In this document: piece by piece, positions 17,017-26,035 of the stretch
Numbering within the stretch: the first letter of the stretch is position 1
How the letters are laid out: every line of letters begins with the position of its first letter
DNA from: Prolixibacteraceae bacterium
GTDB lineage: Bacteria > Bacteroidota > Bacteroidia > Bacteroidales > Prolixibacteraceae
Reading direction: 5' to 3'
Length of the DNA: 64,000 bases
Assembly: GCA_947475715.1 (NCBI GenBank)
Contig: CANJNY010000010.1
Location: 1 to 64,000 of the forward strand
Position numbers and translations under genes: made by a program
Notes under the pieces: model-generated
What the model was told of the DNA's origin: nothing
The model's input: only the letters and a program-made list of their open reading frames with translations
The model's database searches: none

Positions 17017-19692
17017 ATGAAGCACCGGTATTTCCTGTTCTTGTTTTTGTTGTTTGCAATAGCATCCCATGCCCAACCCTATAAAGATCCCAAAGTAGCA
17101 ATAGAAAATCGGGTTTCCGATCTACTATCAAGAATGACTCCCGAAGAGAAATTCTGGCAACTCTTTATGATCCCCGGTGATTTCAATGAAGATCTCGAAA
17201 AATATAAACCCGGAATTTTCGGTTTTCAGGTTAGTACATCCGGTCAAAGTGCCAGTGCCTCGGGACAAATGCTCAGTTATGCACCCGGAGCAGCTGCTAT
17301 AGAAACCGCAGAGGGAATCAATAAAATGCAACATTATTTTATTGAGAAAAGCAGACTCGGAATCCCGATTATCGCTTATGACGAAGCCTTACACGGCTTG
17401 GTACGACAGGGTGCAACTGCTTTCCCTCAGTCGATAGGGCTTGCAGCTACGTGGAATACGGCATTGATGCACCGTGTTTCAAAAGCCATCGCAACCGAAT
17501 CTAAAACCAGAGGAATCAGGCAAATATTGTCCCCTGTGGTAAATATTGCCAGCGACGTCCGGTGGGGAAGAACGGAGGAGACCTATGGAGAAGATCCTTT
17601 TCTCTCGTCTGAGATGGGCGTCGCCTTTGTCTCTGAATTTGAAAAGATGGGGGTGATCACAACACCAAAGCACTACGTCGCCAATGTCGGCGATGGCGGA
17701 CGCGACAGCTATCCTATCCACTGGAACGAGCGACTAATGCGCGAAATATACCTCCCTCCGTTCGAGGCATGTTTCAAAAGAGGGGGATCCAGATCAGTCA
17801 TGACTTCTTACAACTCATACGACGGAAGCCCTTGCACTGCAAATGACTACACCCTCAACCAAATTCTGAAAAAAGAGTGGGGATTTAAAGGATTTGTGAT
17901 TTCGGATGCCGGCGCTACCGGAGGTGCTAATGTGCTCCATTTCACGGCAAAGGATTATCCCGGATCAACAGCCAACTCAATCACCAATGGACTCGATGTG
18001 ATCTTTCAGACGAGTTATGATCATTACAAACTGTTCTCACCCCCATTTTATGACGGACGAATCGATCCCAAAGTGATAGATCAGGCAGTGGCACGCGTCC
18101 TTCGCAATAAATTTGAGCTGGGACTTTTCGACGATCCCTACATCGACCCTAAAGCTGCCGGAGAATGGAACGGACATGTGACCCATCGCCAATTAACAAA
18201 GGAGGCAGCCAAAGAATCAATCGTTCTTCTGAAAAATGACAAACAAATACTTCCTCTCTCCAAGTCGGTTAAATCAATTGCCGTGATTGGATCCGACGCA
18301 ACTGAAGCCCGGCTAGGTGGATACTGTGGTCCTGGAATTAATCGGGTGAGTATGCTTGATGGCATTAAGAATAAGGTGGGAAAGAAGGTTGTCATAAATT
18401 TCGCCAAAGGTTGCGATCGAAGCAATACCGAATATCTTACCGTTCCGTCAGAATCCTTATCCTCAGTTGTTAATGGGAAAACAGTGAACGGATTAAAAGG
18501 TGAATATTTCGATAACGTAACGTTAGCAGGAAAGCCAATCTTTACCCGAATCGACCCGACAGTTCAGTTTGGATGGACGCTTTTCTCACCCGATCCGGAT
18601 AAGCTGGCTTACGATTTTTACTCCATCCGATGGACCGGAAAACTAAAAGCCTCAGCCGGCGGCAAACTGAAAATCGGAGTTGACGGGAACGATGGTTACC
18701 GACTTTACCTGAATGATAAATTAGTTATCGACAACTGGAAAAAACTAAGCCGGCAAACACTTGTTGCTGATTACACCTTTGAAAAAAACAAAGAATATAA
18801 TCTCCGGATCGAGTACTTCGAACCTGCAGGGAATGCACTCTTCCGATTGGTTTGGAATGCGAATGTAATCAATGACCAAACCACGGAGATTGCCAAAGCA
18901 GTAGAACTGGCTAAAAAAAGTGATGTGGCAGTAGTAACTGTCGGAATTAATGAAGGTGAATTTAGCGATCGCGCCTATCTCAACCTACCTGGCCGCCAGG
19001 AAGAGCTCATCAATAAAATCGCAGCCACCGGCAAACCAATGGTGGTTATCCTTGTCGGTGGAAGTGCCATTACCATGAACAACTGGCTCAAAAATGTCTC
19101 CGCCATTCTCGATGTCTGGTATCCCGGAGAAGATGGGGGAAGCGCGGTGGCCGATGTTTTATTCGGCGATTACAATCCTGCGGGCCGACTACCCATTACT
19201 TTCCCGGTTTTTGAGGGACAACTTCCATTGGTATATAACCATAAACCGACAGGTCGCGGCGACGATTATAACAACCTCACCGGGCAGCCACTCTTTCCGT
19301 TTGGCTACGGACTGAGTTATACAACCTTTGAATATTCCGATTTGAACCTTACAAAGAATAATATAGCTGCAAATGATTCGACCACCTTAACCTGCAAAGT
19401 AACCAACACAGGAAAAGTTGCAGGCGATGAAGTTGTTCAGTTGTATGTGCATGATGAATTTGCCTCGGTTGCGCGTCCGGTTACTGAACTCAAAGGATTC
19501 CAGCGGATCCACCTTCAACCCGGCCAAAGCCAAACAGTAAGTTTTGTGATCAATCCCGAGATGCTTTCGATGCTCGATCTGAATCTGAAAAAAGTGGTTG
19601 AACCCGGAGATTTCAGAATGATGATCGGGGCGTCCTGTAAAGATATCAGGTTAAGGGGAATCGTTACTGTTTTAAAACAATTAAATAACTAA
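17017..19692 (+). CDS. Exported GH3 beta-glycosidase with inserted PA14 domain
   Basis: A signal peptide (1-19, ASHAQ) precedes the GH3 N-terminal barrel (about 25-380) with PKHYVANVGDGGR and the nucleophile Asp297 in VISDAGA. The alpha/beta sandwich domain is interrupted by a PA14 domain at about 487-612 (LKGEYFDN to LVWNAN), and resumes with GINEGEFSDR, which holds the probable acid/base Glu, and GRLPITFP. A fibronectin-III-like domain closes the protein (about 780-885). PA14-containing GH3 enzymes are beta-glucosidases or xylosidases; the substrate is not readable. Its TAA stop shares a base with the ATG of the next gene (TAATG), so translation is coupled. Confidence 0.92.
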   Translation: MKHRYFLFLFLLFAIASHAQPYKDPKVAIENRVSDLLSRMTPEEKFWQLFMIPGDFNEDLEKYKPGIFGFQVSTSGQSASASGQMLSYAPGAAAIETAEGINKMQHYFIEKSRLGIPIIAYDEALHGLVRQGATAFPQSIGLAATWNTALMHRVSKAIATESKTRGIRQILSPVVNIASDVRWGRTEETYGEDPFLSSEMGVAFVSEFEKMGVITTPKHYVANVGDGGRDSYPIHWNERLMREIYLPPFEACFKRGGSRSVMTSYNSYDGSPCTANDYTLNQILKKEWGFKGFVISDAGATGGANVLHFTAKDYPGSTANSITNGLDVIFQTSYDHYKLFSPPFYDGRIDPKVIDQAVARVLRNKFELGLFDDPYIDPKAAGEWNGHVTHRQLTKEAAKESIVLLKNDKQILPLSKSVKSIAVIGSDATEARLGGYCGPGINRVSMLDGIKNKVGKKVVINFAKGCDRSNTEYLTVPSESLSSVVNGKTVNGLKGEYFDNVTLAGKPIFTRIDPTVQFGWTLFSPDPDKLAYDFYSIRWTGKLKASAGGKLKIGVDGNDGYRLYLNDKLVIDNWKKLSRQTLVADYTFEKNKEYNLRIEYFEPAGNALFRLVWNANVINDQTTEIAKAVELAKKSDVAVVTVGINEGEFSDRAYLNLPGRQEELINKIAATGKPMVVILVGGSAITMNNWLKNVSAILDVWYPGEDGGSAVADVLFGDYNPAGRLPITFPVFEGQLPLVYNHKPTGRGDDYNNLTGQPLFPFGYGLSYTTFEYSDLNLTKNNIAANDSTTLTCKVTNTGKVAGDEVVQLYVHDEFASVARPVTELKGFQRIHLQPGQSQTVSFVINPEMLSMLDLNLKKVVEPGDFRMMIGASCKDIRLRGIVTVLKQLNN

Positions 19693-21323
19693 TGATGAGC
19701 CAGTTAAAAAAAATCAGCGTAATTATATTCCTAATCCTGAATATTCAGGGATACGGACAGGATAATGTTTCAATACCGACTGCTCCAAAGCAGAACAGAT
19801 TACCGGAAAATTTCACACCAAAAAATTACACTAATTCCCTGGAAAGTTTGAAAGAAAACTTTTCAACACAGATGATGAAACAAGCAGCTAAACAATACAA
19901 GGTTGTTACTGATGTGAATCAACAAGGGAAATGGAAGCCCACCGCTGAATCCATTGACAGTCATCAAGCCCCGGAATGGCTTCAGGATGCCAAATTCGGA
20001 ATGTTCATTGATTGGGGGCTCTGGTCGGTTGCCGGATGGGCACCGAAAAAAAGCTCAGGACCCATGTATCCGGATTGGTACGAGAATAATATGTATACTG
20101 ATTCTGCGACGGTGAAATATCATGAAATGAATTGGGGGAAAGGATTTGACAGGGACGATTTCATCCCTTTATTTACGGCAAGTGCTTATAATCCTGAGTC
20201 TTTAGTAAAAATGGCTGGTGAGGCAGGTATGAAGTATATCATCCCATTTTGCAAGCACCATTCAGGATTTTGCCTATGGCCCTCCTCCTTTACACAAAGA
20301 GATGCCGGCGACATGGGTCCAAGGAGGGATTTAATAAAACCGTTGGTGGAAAGTTGCAGGGGACAGGGGATGAAATTTGGATTTTATTTCAGTGTTGAAG
20401 AGTGGGAATACCCGATAATTAATGAAAATGGCGCTATGGAAATTCGCCTATGGGGAGGCAAAACAAAGCCATACACCAAAGACCTGGAGAAAAAATTAAC
20501 AGGCAAAATTGCAGTTAAAGATTTTACTCAAAACTATATTGTACCCCAGGCTACCGAATTTATTGATAAATACGATCCTGATATTCTTTGGTATGATGGA
20601 GAATGGGATGACACAGCAATTAATTTACAGAGTTATAACATTGCTGCCTATTTCTACAACCATGCTCAGGGAAGAAAAGAGGTAGCAGTCAATGATCGGT
20701 ACGGATTTGATGATCAGGGGAAAACACTGCGTTTTAGAAGAGGTGATATTTTCACCAGTGAATTTCATGAAAACGATGATAAATTAGATAAAATAAAGGG
20801 GCATGCCTGGGAGGCCAACAGGGGTATAAGCCAATCGTTTGGATTTAACTGGCAGGATACGAACGACAATGTAATCAGCACGAGTGAATTTGTGAAGATG
20901 TTTGTGAATATCGTATCCAACGGTGGCAACCTGTTGTTAATCGTTAATCTGGACGGAGAGGGGGCATTGCCAAAACTTCAGGAAAACAGGTTAAGGGATA
21001 TCGGAAAATGGCTGCAAGTCAATGGTGAAGGGATATACGGTACCAGAACCTATTCTACAAAAACAGAAGGTCAGATAAGCTATACCCAAACGAAAGACCA
21101 TAAAACCGTGTTTGCAATATCTTCTGAATGGCCCGGAAAAAAAATAAATCTGAAATCCGTAAATCCAAAAAAAGACTCTAAAATCTATCTTTTAGGGGTA
21201 AAGGAATCTCTAAATTGGCATTACGAGCAAAAAGATGGCCTCACAATTGAGTTACCGAATAATTTACAGAACCAATCAAACCGTCCTTGCAATTATGCCT
21301 ATACATTTAAAATAACTATTTAA
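19692..21323 (+). CDS. Alpha-L-fucosidase, GH29, exported
   Basis: A signal peptide (6-22, GYGQ) leads to about 70 residues of low-complexity helical linker and then a GH29 barrel beginning at EWLQDAKFGMFIDW (95-108). The His pair is CKHHSGF (189-190) and the nucleophile Asp302 in ILWYDGEWD. The length of 543 residues is above average because of the N-terminal linker. The start ATG overlaps the GH3 stop, and its own stop overlaps the next start in the same TAATG form, so the three genes form one translationally coupled block. It should release L-fucose that the next gene product can oxidise. Confidence 0.93.
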   Translation: MMSQLKKISVIIFLILNIQGYGQDNVSIPTAPKQNRLPENFTPKNYTNSLESLKENFSTQMMKQAAKQYKVVTDVNQQGKWKPTAESIDSHQAPEWLQDAKFGMFIDWGLWSVAGWAPKKSSGPMYPDWYENNMYTDSATVKYHEMNWGKGFDRDDFIPLFTASAYNPESLVKMAGEAGMKYIIPFCKHHSGFCLWPSSFTQRDAGDMGPRRDLIKPLVESCRGQGMKFGFYFSVEEWEYPIINENGAMEIRLWGGKTKPYTKDLEKKLTGKIAVKDFTQNYIVPQATEFIDKYDPDILWYDGEWDDTAINLQSYNIAAYFYNHAQGRKEVAVNDRYGFDDQGKTLRFRRGDIFTSEFHENDDKLDKIKGHAWEANRGISQSFGFNWQDTNDNVISTSEFVKMFVNIVSNGGNLLLIVNLDGEGALPKLQENRLRDIGKWLQVNGEGIYGTRTYSTKTEGQISYTQTKDHKTVFAISSEWPGKKINLKSVNPKKDSKIYLLGVKESLNWHYEQKDGLTIELPNNLQNQSNRPCNYAYTFKITI

Positions 21324-22372
21324 TGAAATATCATAAATTAGGCAATACCGGTTTAAGAATCCCATCAGTGATCTTCGGTACAAGCGCTTTGGGAAATCTC
21401 TTTACTGAACTTCCTGACAGTACCAAACATCAGATTGTGAGTGAATGCATTTGCAACCTTGACGGTCCGGCACTCTTTGATTCGGCAGGGAAATATGGCG
21501 CAGGGCTTGCACTTGAAGTCCTGGGAGAAAATCTTGAGGCACTGGGTGTGGCACCACAAAATGTCATCATAAGTAACAAACTTGGCTGGTTCAGAAAACC
21601 GCTGACCACTTCAGAACCCACTTTTGAACCCGGTGCATGGATCGGATTGAAAAACGATGCAGAACAACGGATTAGCTACGATGGGATTATGGAGTGCTGG
21701 GAACAAGGAAATAAACTGCTTGGAGGAAAATATCAACCCTCCATGGTATCGGTTCATGACCCTGATGAATTCCTGGCTGCCGCCGAGGATGGAGTGGATT
21801 GGACTCAGCGGTTTGGCCAGATCATTCAGGCATACAGGGCTTTAGCTGATTTAAAAACGGCTGGAAAAGTTAAGGCTATCGGCGTGGGTGCAAAAAACTG
21901 GAAAATCATCCGTGCACTGGCACCCGAAGTTGATCTCGACTGGGTGATGTTTGCCAACAGCATGACCATTCTTAATCATCCGGCTGATCTGCTGAAATTT
22001 ATGAATGAACTACAGGGTGCGAAAATCGGCATCATTAACTCAGCGGTGTTTCATGCCGGATTTTTAACCGGAGGACAATATTTTGATTACCTTCCCATTC
22101 AACCGGATACCGAAGTAAACAGAGCCCTATTCGAGTGGCGAAAATCGTTCTTTGAACTCTGTCAGAAATTTCAGGTTTTGCCGGCTCAGGCGTGCGTCTC
22201 GTTCGGGATGACACCACCCGGGGTGATCAGTGTTGCGCTCAATACCTCCGATCCCAATAGGGTAAAAGAGAATATTGCAGCAGTAACGACTAAAGTTCCA
22301 AACGAGTTCTGGAGTGAGATGGTTGCTGCAAAACTTATTAACGCAAACTATCCATATCTCAATCTTCATTAA
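21323..22372 (+). CDS. Aldo/keto reductase, L-fucose dehydrogenase type
   Basis: The protein has the AKR tetrad Asp53 and Tyr58 (LFDSAGKYGAG), Lys86 (ISNKLGW) and His145 (VSVHDPDEF), and the N-terminal LGNTGLRIPSVIFGT typical of D-threo-aldose 1-dehydrogenases. That group oxidises L-fucose to L-fuconolactone with NAD(P)+. It is cytoplasmic (no signal). Co-translation with a fucosidase and the L-fuconolactonase gene 1.2 kb downstream support the reading. A related AKR acting on another aldose is the alternative. Confidence 0.87.
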   Translation: MKYHKLGNTGLRIPSVIFGTSALGNLFTELPDSTKHQIVSECICNLDGPALFDSAGKYGAGLALEVLGENLEALGVAPQNVIISNKLGWFRKPLTTSEPTFEPGAWIGLKNDAEQRISYDGIMECWEQGNKLLGGKYQPSMVSVHDPDEFLAAAEDGVDWTQRFGQIIQAYRALADLKTAGKVKAIGVGAKNWKIIRALAPEVDLDWVMFANSMTILNHPADLLKFMNELQGAKIGIINSAVFHAGFLTGGQYFDYLPIQPDTEVNRALFEWRKSFFELCQKFQVLPAQACVSFGMTPPGVISVALNTSDPNRVKENIAAVTTKVPNEFWSEMVAAKLINANYPYLNLH

Positions 22373-22592
22373 GCAAGATGAATATTACTTAATCAGGATA
22401 ACTACAATTAGATGAAAATCCCTATTTTGCGAATAAAATACCAATCCATAGCCTAACGGACACCAAAAACCAATTGCGACATGGAACTTTTTGGTGCTTT
22501 TTTGGTGCCTTAGTGATTTGGTGGCGCTTTGTTCTTGAATTAAAAAAAATATCCAACAATAAATTACACCGATATTTAATGCTTCCCTATTT
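22373..22592. repeat. Intergenic GCACCAAA-type repeat copy
   Basis: Between the aldo/keto reductase and the Zn-dehydrogenase. At about 22,470-22,545 the minus strand reads GCGCCACCAAATCACTAAGG followed by two CACCAAAAA units, the second copy of the repeat in the 16.3-17.0 kb region. No gene or terminator is clear. Confidence 0.45.
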
Positions 22593-23609
22593 ATGAAACA
22601 AATAATATGCCTTGAACCGGGAAAATTCGCACGCCGCGAAGTAGCGGTGCCAACACCGGAGCCAGGAAAAGTAATCCTGAAAATAAAACGAATCGGAATT
22701 TGCGGTACCGATCTTCATGCCTATGAAGGAACTCAGCCTTTTTTCTCTTATCCCAGAGTGCTCGGACATGAACTGGCATGTGAAATTGCAGGAGAACCTG
22801 CTCCGGATTTCAAATACCAAAAAGGGGATCCCGTAACATTTATCCCCTATTTCCCTTGTCATACCTGTATTGCCTGCAGAAATGGCAAACCAAACTGCTG
22901 CACAAACATCCAGGGTGCAGGTGTTCACATCGATGGTGGAATGACCGAATTTATCCAAATTCCGGAATATGCATTGATCAACGGGCACGGATTATCCTAC
23001 GACGAACTTGCGATGGTTGAACCGATGGCCATTGGCGCTCATGCAATCCGAATTACAGAGATCAGGGCTGACGAATACGTCTTAATAACCGGTGCCGGCC
23101 CCATCGGACTAGGCGTTATGGCTTTTGCCAAAATCAGCGGAGCAAAAGTCATTGCAATGGATGTGAATAATGCCCGGCTCGAATTTGCGAAAAAATACTT
23201 CGGTGTCGATTATACCGTGAATGCATTGGAAAATCCGGCAGAACAAATCGGAAAAATCACAAACGGCGAAATGGTCACGGCCGTGATCGATGCAACGGGA
23301 AATAAACGGGCGATCGAGGGAAGCCTTGAATTTCTGGCACACGGTGGACGCATTACAATGGTTGGCATTCAGAAGGAGCCCTTCAGTTTCAATCATCCGG
23401 AGTTTCATAAAAGGGAAACCACACTCCGAAGCAGCCGAAATGCCACACGTGAAGACTTCGACCAGGTGGTGGAAAATATCCGAAGTGGCACCCTCAATGT
23501 TGCTGCACTTATTTCGCACCGTCTTCCGTTTGATTCCTTAACTGAAATTTTCCCTCAGCTCCTTGATCCGCAAATGGGTGTTATTAAAGCAATTGTTGAA
23601 CTAGATTAA
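22593..23609 (+). CDS. Zinc-dependent alcohol dehydrogenase
   Basis: Medium-chain dehydrogenase of 338 residues. The catalytic zinc ligands are Cys37 (GICGTD) and the HE pair 59-60 (VLGHE), and four cysteines in PCHTCIACRNGKPNCC form the structural zinc site. The Rossmann motif GAGPIGLG starts near 166. Relatives oxidise polyols or sugar acids such as L-idonate, sorbitol or galactitol. It is 8 bases upstream of the L-fuconolactonase gene, so it probably acts in the L-fucose pathway, perhaps on a fuconate-derived intermediate or on L-lactaldehyde/1,2-propanediol (inference). Confidence 0.88.
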   Translation: MKQIICLEPGKFARREVAVPTPEPGKVILKIKRIGICGTDLHAYEGTQPFFSYPRVLGHELACEIAGEPAPDFKYQKGDPVTFIPYFPCHTCIACRNGKPNCCTNIQGAGVHIDGGMTEFIQIPEYALINGHGLSYDELAMVEPMAIGAHAIRITEIRADEYVLITGAGPIGLGVMAFAKISGAKVIAMDVNNARLEFAKKYFGVDYTVNALENPAEQIGKITNGEMVTAVIDATGNKRAIEGSLEFLAHGGRITMVGIQKEPFSFNHPEFHKRETTLRSSRNATREDFDQVVENIRSGTLNVAALISHRLPFDSLTEIFPQLLDPQMGVIKAIVELD

Positions 23610-23617
23610 ACCTGACT

Positions 23618-24454
23618 ATGAAAATCGACAGCCACCAACATTTCTGGACCTATCATCCTGCCGAATACGGCTGGATCGACGAATCAATGAATATTCTGCG
23701 GAGAGATTATTTGCCTATCGACCTGACAGGTGTTTTATCAACTGAAGGTTTTGATGGATCAATCGTTGTACAGGCAAGACAAACCATCGAAGAGACCAAA
23801 TGGCTGCTTCAACTGGCCGATGAAAATCCGAAGATTCTCGGTGTGGTGGGATGGGTAGACCTTTGCGCATCAGATATCAACGATCAACTGGCTGATCTTA
23901 CGCAAAACAAAAAACTTGTGGGGGTGCGTCATGTAATCCATGATGAAACAGATGACCGGTTTATGCTCCGCGAGGATTTCAGAAATGGAATAAGTGCACT
24001 TAGGAAATATAACCTGACTTACGACCTGCTTATCTTTCCAAAACATCTGAACTATGCCTCATCCCTCGTTGCTGAATTTCCGGATCAACCTTTTGTAATC
24101 GACCACATCTCCAAACCATTTATCCGTGAGGGAATTCTGGAACCATGGAGAACTGACCTCAAACTTCTGGCCCAATATCCAAATGTCTACTGCAAACTCT
24201 CTGGAATGGTTACCGAAGCAGACATTAACACCTGGAATCAGCAAACTTTTGAGTCCTATCTGGATGTGGTATTTGAAGCATTTGGCCCCGACAAGCTCAT
24301 GGTCGGAAGTGACTGGCCGGTTTGTCTTCTGGGGGGAAGCTATTCCGATGTGATTGGCATTGTGAAAAATTACATCGAACAACTCGATACAAAGACTCAG
24401 GAAAAGATCCTCGGGGAAAACTGCCTCAGATTCTATAATTTACAAACATTATGA
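23618..24454 (+). CDS. L-fuconolactonase-type amidohydrolase
   Basis: A 278-residue COG3618 amidohydrolase with the N-terminal metal-binding motif IDSHQHFW (His6, His8), VIDHISKP and the C-terminal GSDWPV containing the active-site Asp. This family hydrolyses L-fucono-1,5-lactone (and related 1,4-lactones) to L-fuconate. No signal peptide. The neighbouring aldo/keto reductase would make the lactone, so together they give the first two steps of oxidative L-fucose breakdown. The following enzymes (dehydratase, hydrolase or aldolase) are not in the window. Confidence 0.9.
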   Translation: MKIDSHQHFWTYHPAEYGWIDESMNILRRDYLPIDLTGVLSTEGFDGSIVVQARQTIEETKWLLQLADENPKILGVVGWVDLCASDINDQLADLTQNKKLVGVRHVIHDETDDRFMLREDFRNGISALRKYNLTYDLLIFPKHLNYASSLVAEFPDQPFVIDHISKPFIREGILEPWRTDLKLLAQYPNVYCKLSGMVTEADINTWNQQTFESYLDVVFEAFGPDKLMVGSDWPVCLLGGSYSDVIGIVKNYIEQLDTKTQEKILGENCLRFYNLQTL

Positions 24455-24515
24455 TATTTAGAATTCATGCATAATAATAAATAAATCAAATAGAAACAAA
24501 CAATAAAATAAAACC

Positions 24516-26015
24516 ATGCAAAACAACCTTCGATTTTCAAAGCTGACAATTTTGGCACTTCTGCTGGCGGTGCTAAATTCCGGCAATCTCTTTTCACAGA
24601 CATTCAAGCCAACCGATGCCTCGTTTAAACAGTATCAATATCCCGAATGGTTTCGGGACGCCAAATTTGGAATCTGGGCACACTGGGGGCCGCAGGCAGT
24701 TCCTCGTCAGGGAGACTGGTATGCCCGGCAGATGTATGAAGAGGGAAGTGATGACAATATATACCACGTTGCCCATTACGGACATCCCTCCAAGTTTGGT
24801 TATAAGGATATTATCCCGCTTTGGAAGGCAGAACGCTGGGATCCGGAAAAACTGATGGCACTTTATAAAAAAACGGGAGCCAAATACTTTGTGAGTATGG
24901 GGACCCACCACGACAATTTCTTTCTCTGGAATTCCAAAATTCATAAATGGAATGCCGCCAACATGGGGCCAAAGAAAGATGTTTTAGGTACCTGGCAAAA
25001 AGCAGCCAAAAAAGAGGGGCTTCGCTTCGGAGTATCCGAGCACCTGGGAGCAAGTTATACCTGGTTTCAGGCCAGTCACCAGGCAGACAAAAAGGGACCG
25101 ATGAAGGGAATATCATACGATGGAATAGATACAAAATACGAAGATCTTTATCACAAAAAGGCAGCGTCAAATGACAAAGAGTGGTTAACAACCGATCCGG
25201 GGAATCAACAGGAGTGGCTAAATTCAATCAAAGAGCTGATTGACAACTATCACCCTGATCTCCTTTATTCAGATAGCAATTTCCCTTTCGGAAATGTTGG
25301 AAGAGAGTTGGTATCCCATTTTTACAATGAAGATATCAAAAAGAACGGAGGTAAACTGGAGGCCGTTTATAACTGTAAGCAAGCCTCTCAAGGGATGTGG
25401 GTGGAAGATCTTGAACGGGGGGTGAAAGACACCATCAACAAATTTCCCTGGCAAACCGACACCTCTATTGGCGACTGGTATTACCGCACCGGACAGAAAT
25501 ATAAAAGTGGGACGGAGATCGTTCAGATGCTTGTTGACATTGTAAGTAAAAACGGAAACCTGTTAATCAATGTGGTACAGACACCCGAAGGAGATCTTGA
25601 ACCAGACATGCTTAAGATCCTGGATGAAATAGGTAAATGGACAGCAGCAAACGGTGAAGCTATTTATGGCACCCGCCCCTGGAAATTATATGGAGAGAAA
25701 CCCGCAAATACAGAAACAGTCAAATCAGGAAACTTCAATGAAGAAAAAGTGAAATATACCGCCGCGGATATCCGCTTTACACAAAAAGGAGAACTTCTCT
25801 ACGCTTTCTGTTTAGGAACACCCACTGCAGCTATAAAGATCAAATCATTGGGGCAAAATTCAAAATTGACTAAAAAGGCGATCGAATCGGTATCGATGCT
25901 TGGAAGTGATGAAAAATTATCCTGGAAACAGGAAGCTTCAGAACTTGTAATCAACAAACCGGCAAAGTTACCGGAATGGCAGGTGGTCACATTTAAGATA
26001 ATATTCAGAAAGTAA
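24516..26015 (+). CDS. Alpha-L-fucosidase, GH29, exported
   Basis: Signal peptide at 1-28 (NLFSQ), then the GH29 barrel from EWFRDAKFGIWAHW (44-57). The His pair is GTHHDNF (131-132) and the nucleophile most likely Asp253 in LLYSDSNFPFG. The C-terminal beta-sandwich completes 499 residues, the standard size. It begins 61 bases after the fuconolactonase gene and ends 20 bases before the beta-helix gene. It differs clearly from the GH29 at 19,692, so the two probably attack different fucosyl linkages. Confidence 0.93.
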   Translation: MQNNLRFSKLTILALLLAVLNSGNLFSQTFKPTDASFKQYQYPEWFRDAKFGIWAHWGPQAVPRQGDWYARQMYEEGSDDNIYHVAHYGHPSKFGYKDIIPLWKAERWDPEKLMALYKKTGAKYFVSMGTHHDNFFLWNSKIHKWNAANMGPKKDVLGTWQKAAKKEGLRFGVSEHLGASYTWFQASHQADKKGPMKGISYDGIDTKYEDLYHKKAASNDKEWLTTDPGNQQEWLNSIKELIDNYHPDLLYSDSNFPFGNVGRELVSHFYNEDIKKNGGKLEAVYNCKQASQGMWVEDLERGVKDTINKFPWQTDTSIGDWYYRTGQKYKSGTEIVQMLVDIVSKNGNLLINVVQTPEGDLEPDMLKILDEIGKWTAANGEAIYGTRPWKLYGEKPANTETVKSGNFNEEKVKYTAADIRFTQKGELLYAFCLGTPTAAIKIKSLGQNSKLTKKAIESVSMLGSDEKLSWKQEASELVINKPAKLPEWQVVTFKIIFRK

Positions 26016-26035
26016 TTTAACCTCACATTTTAAAA

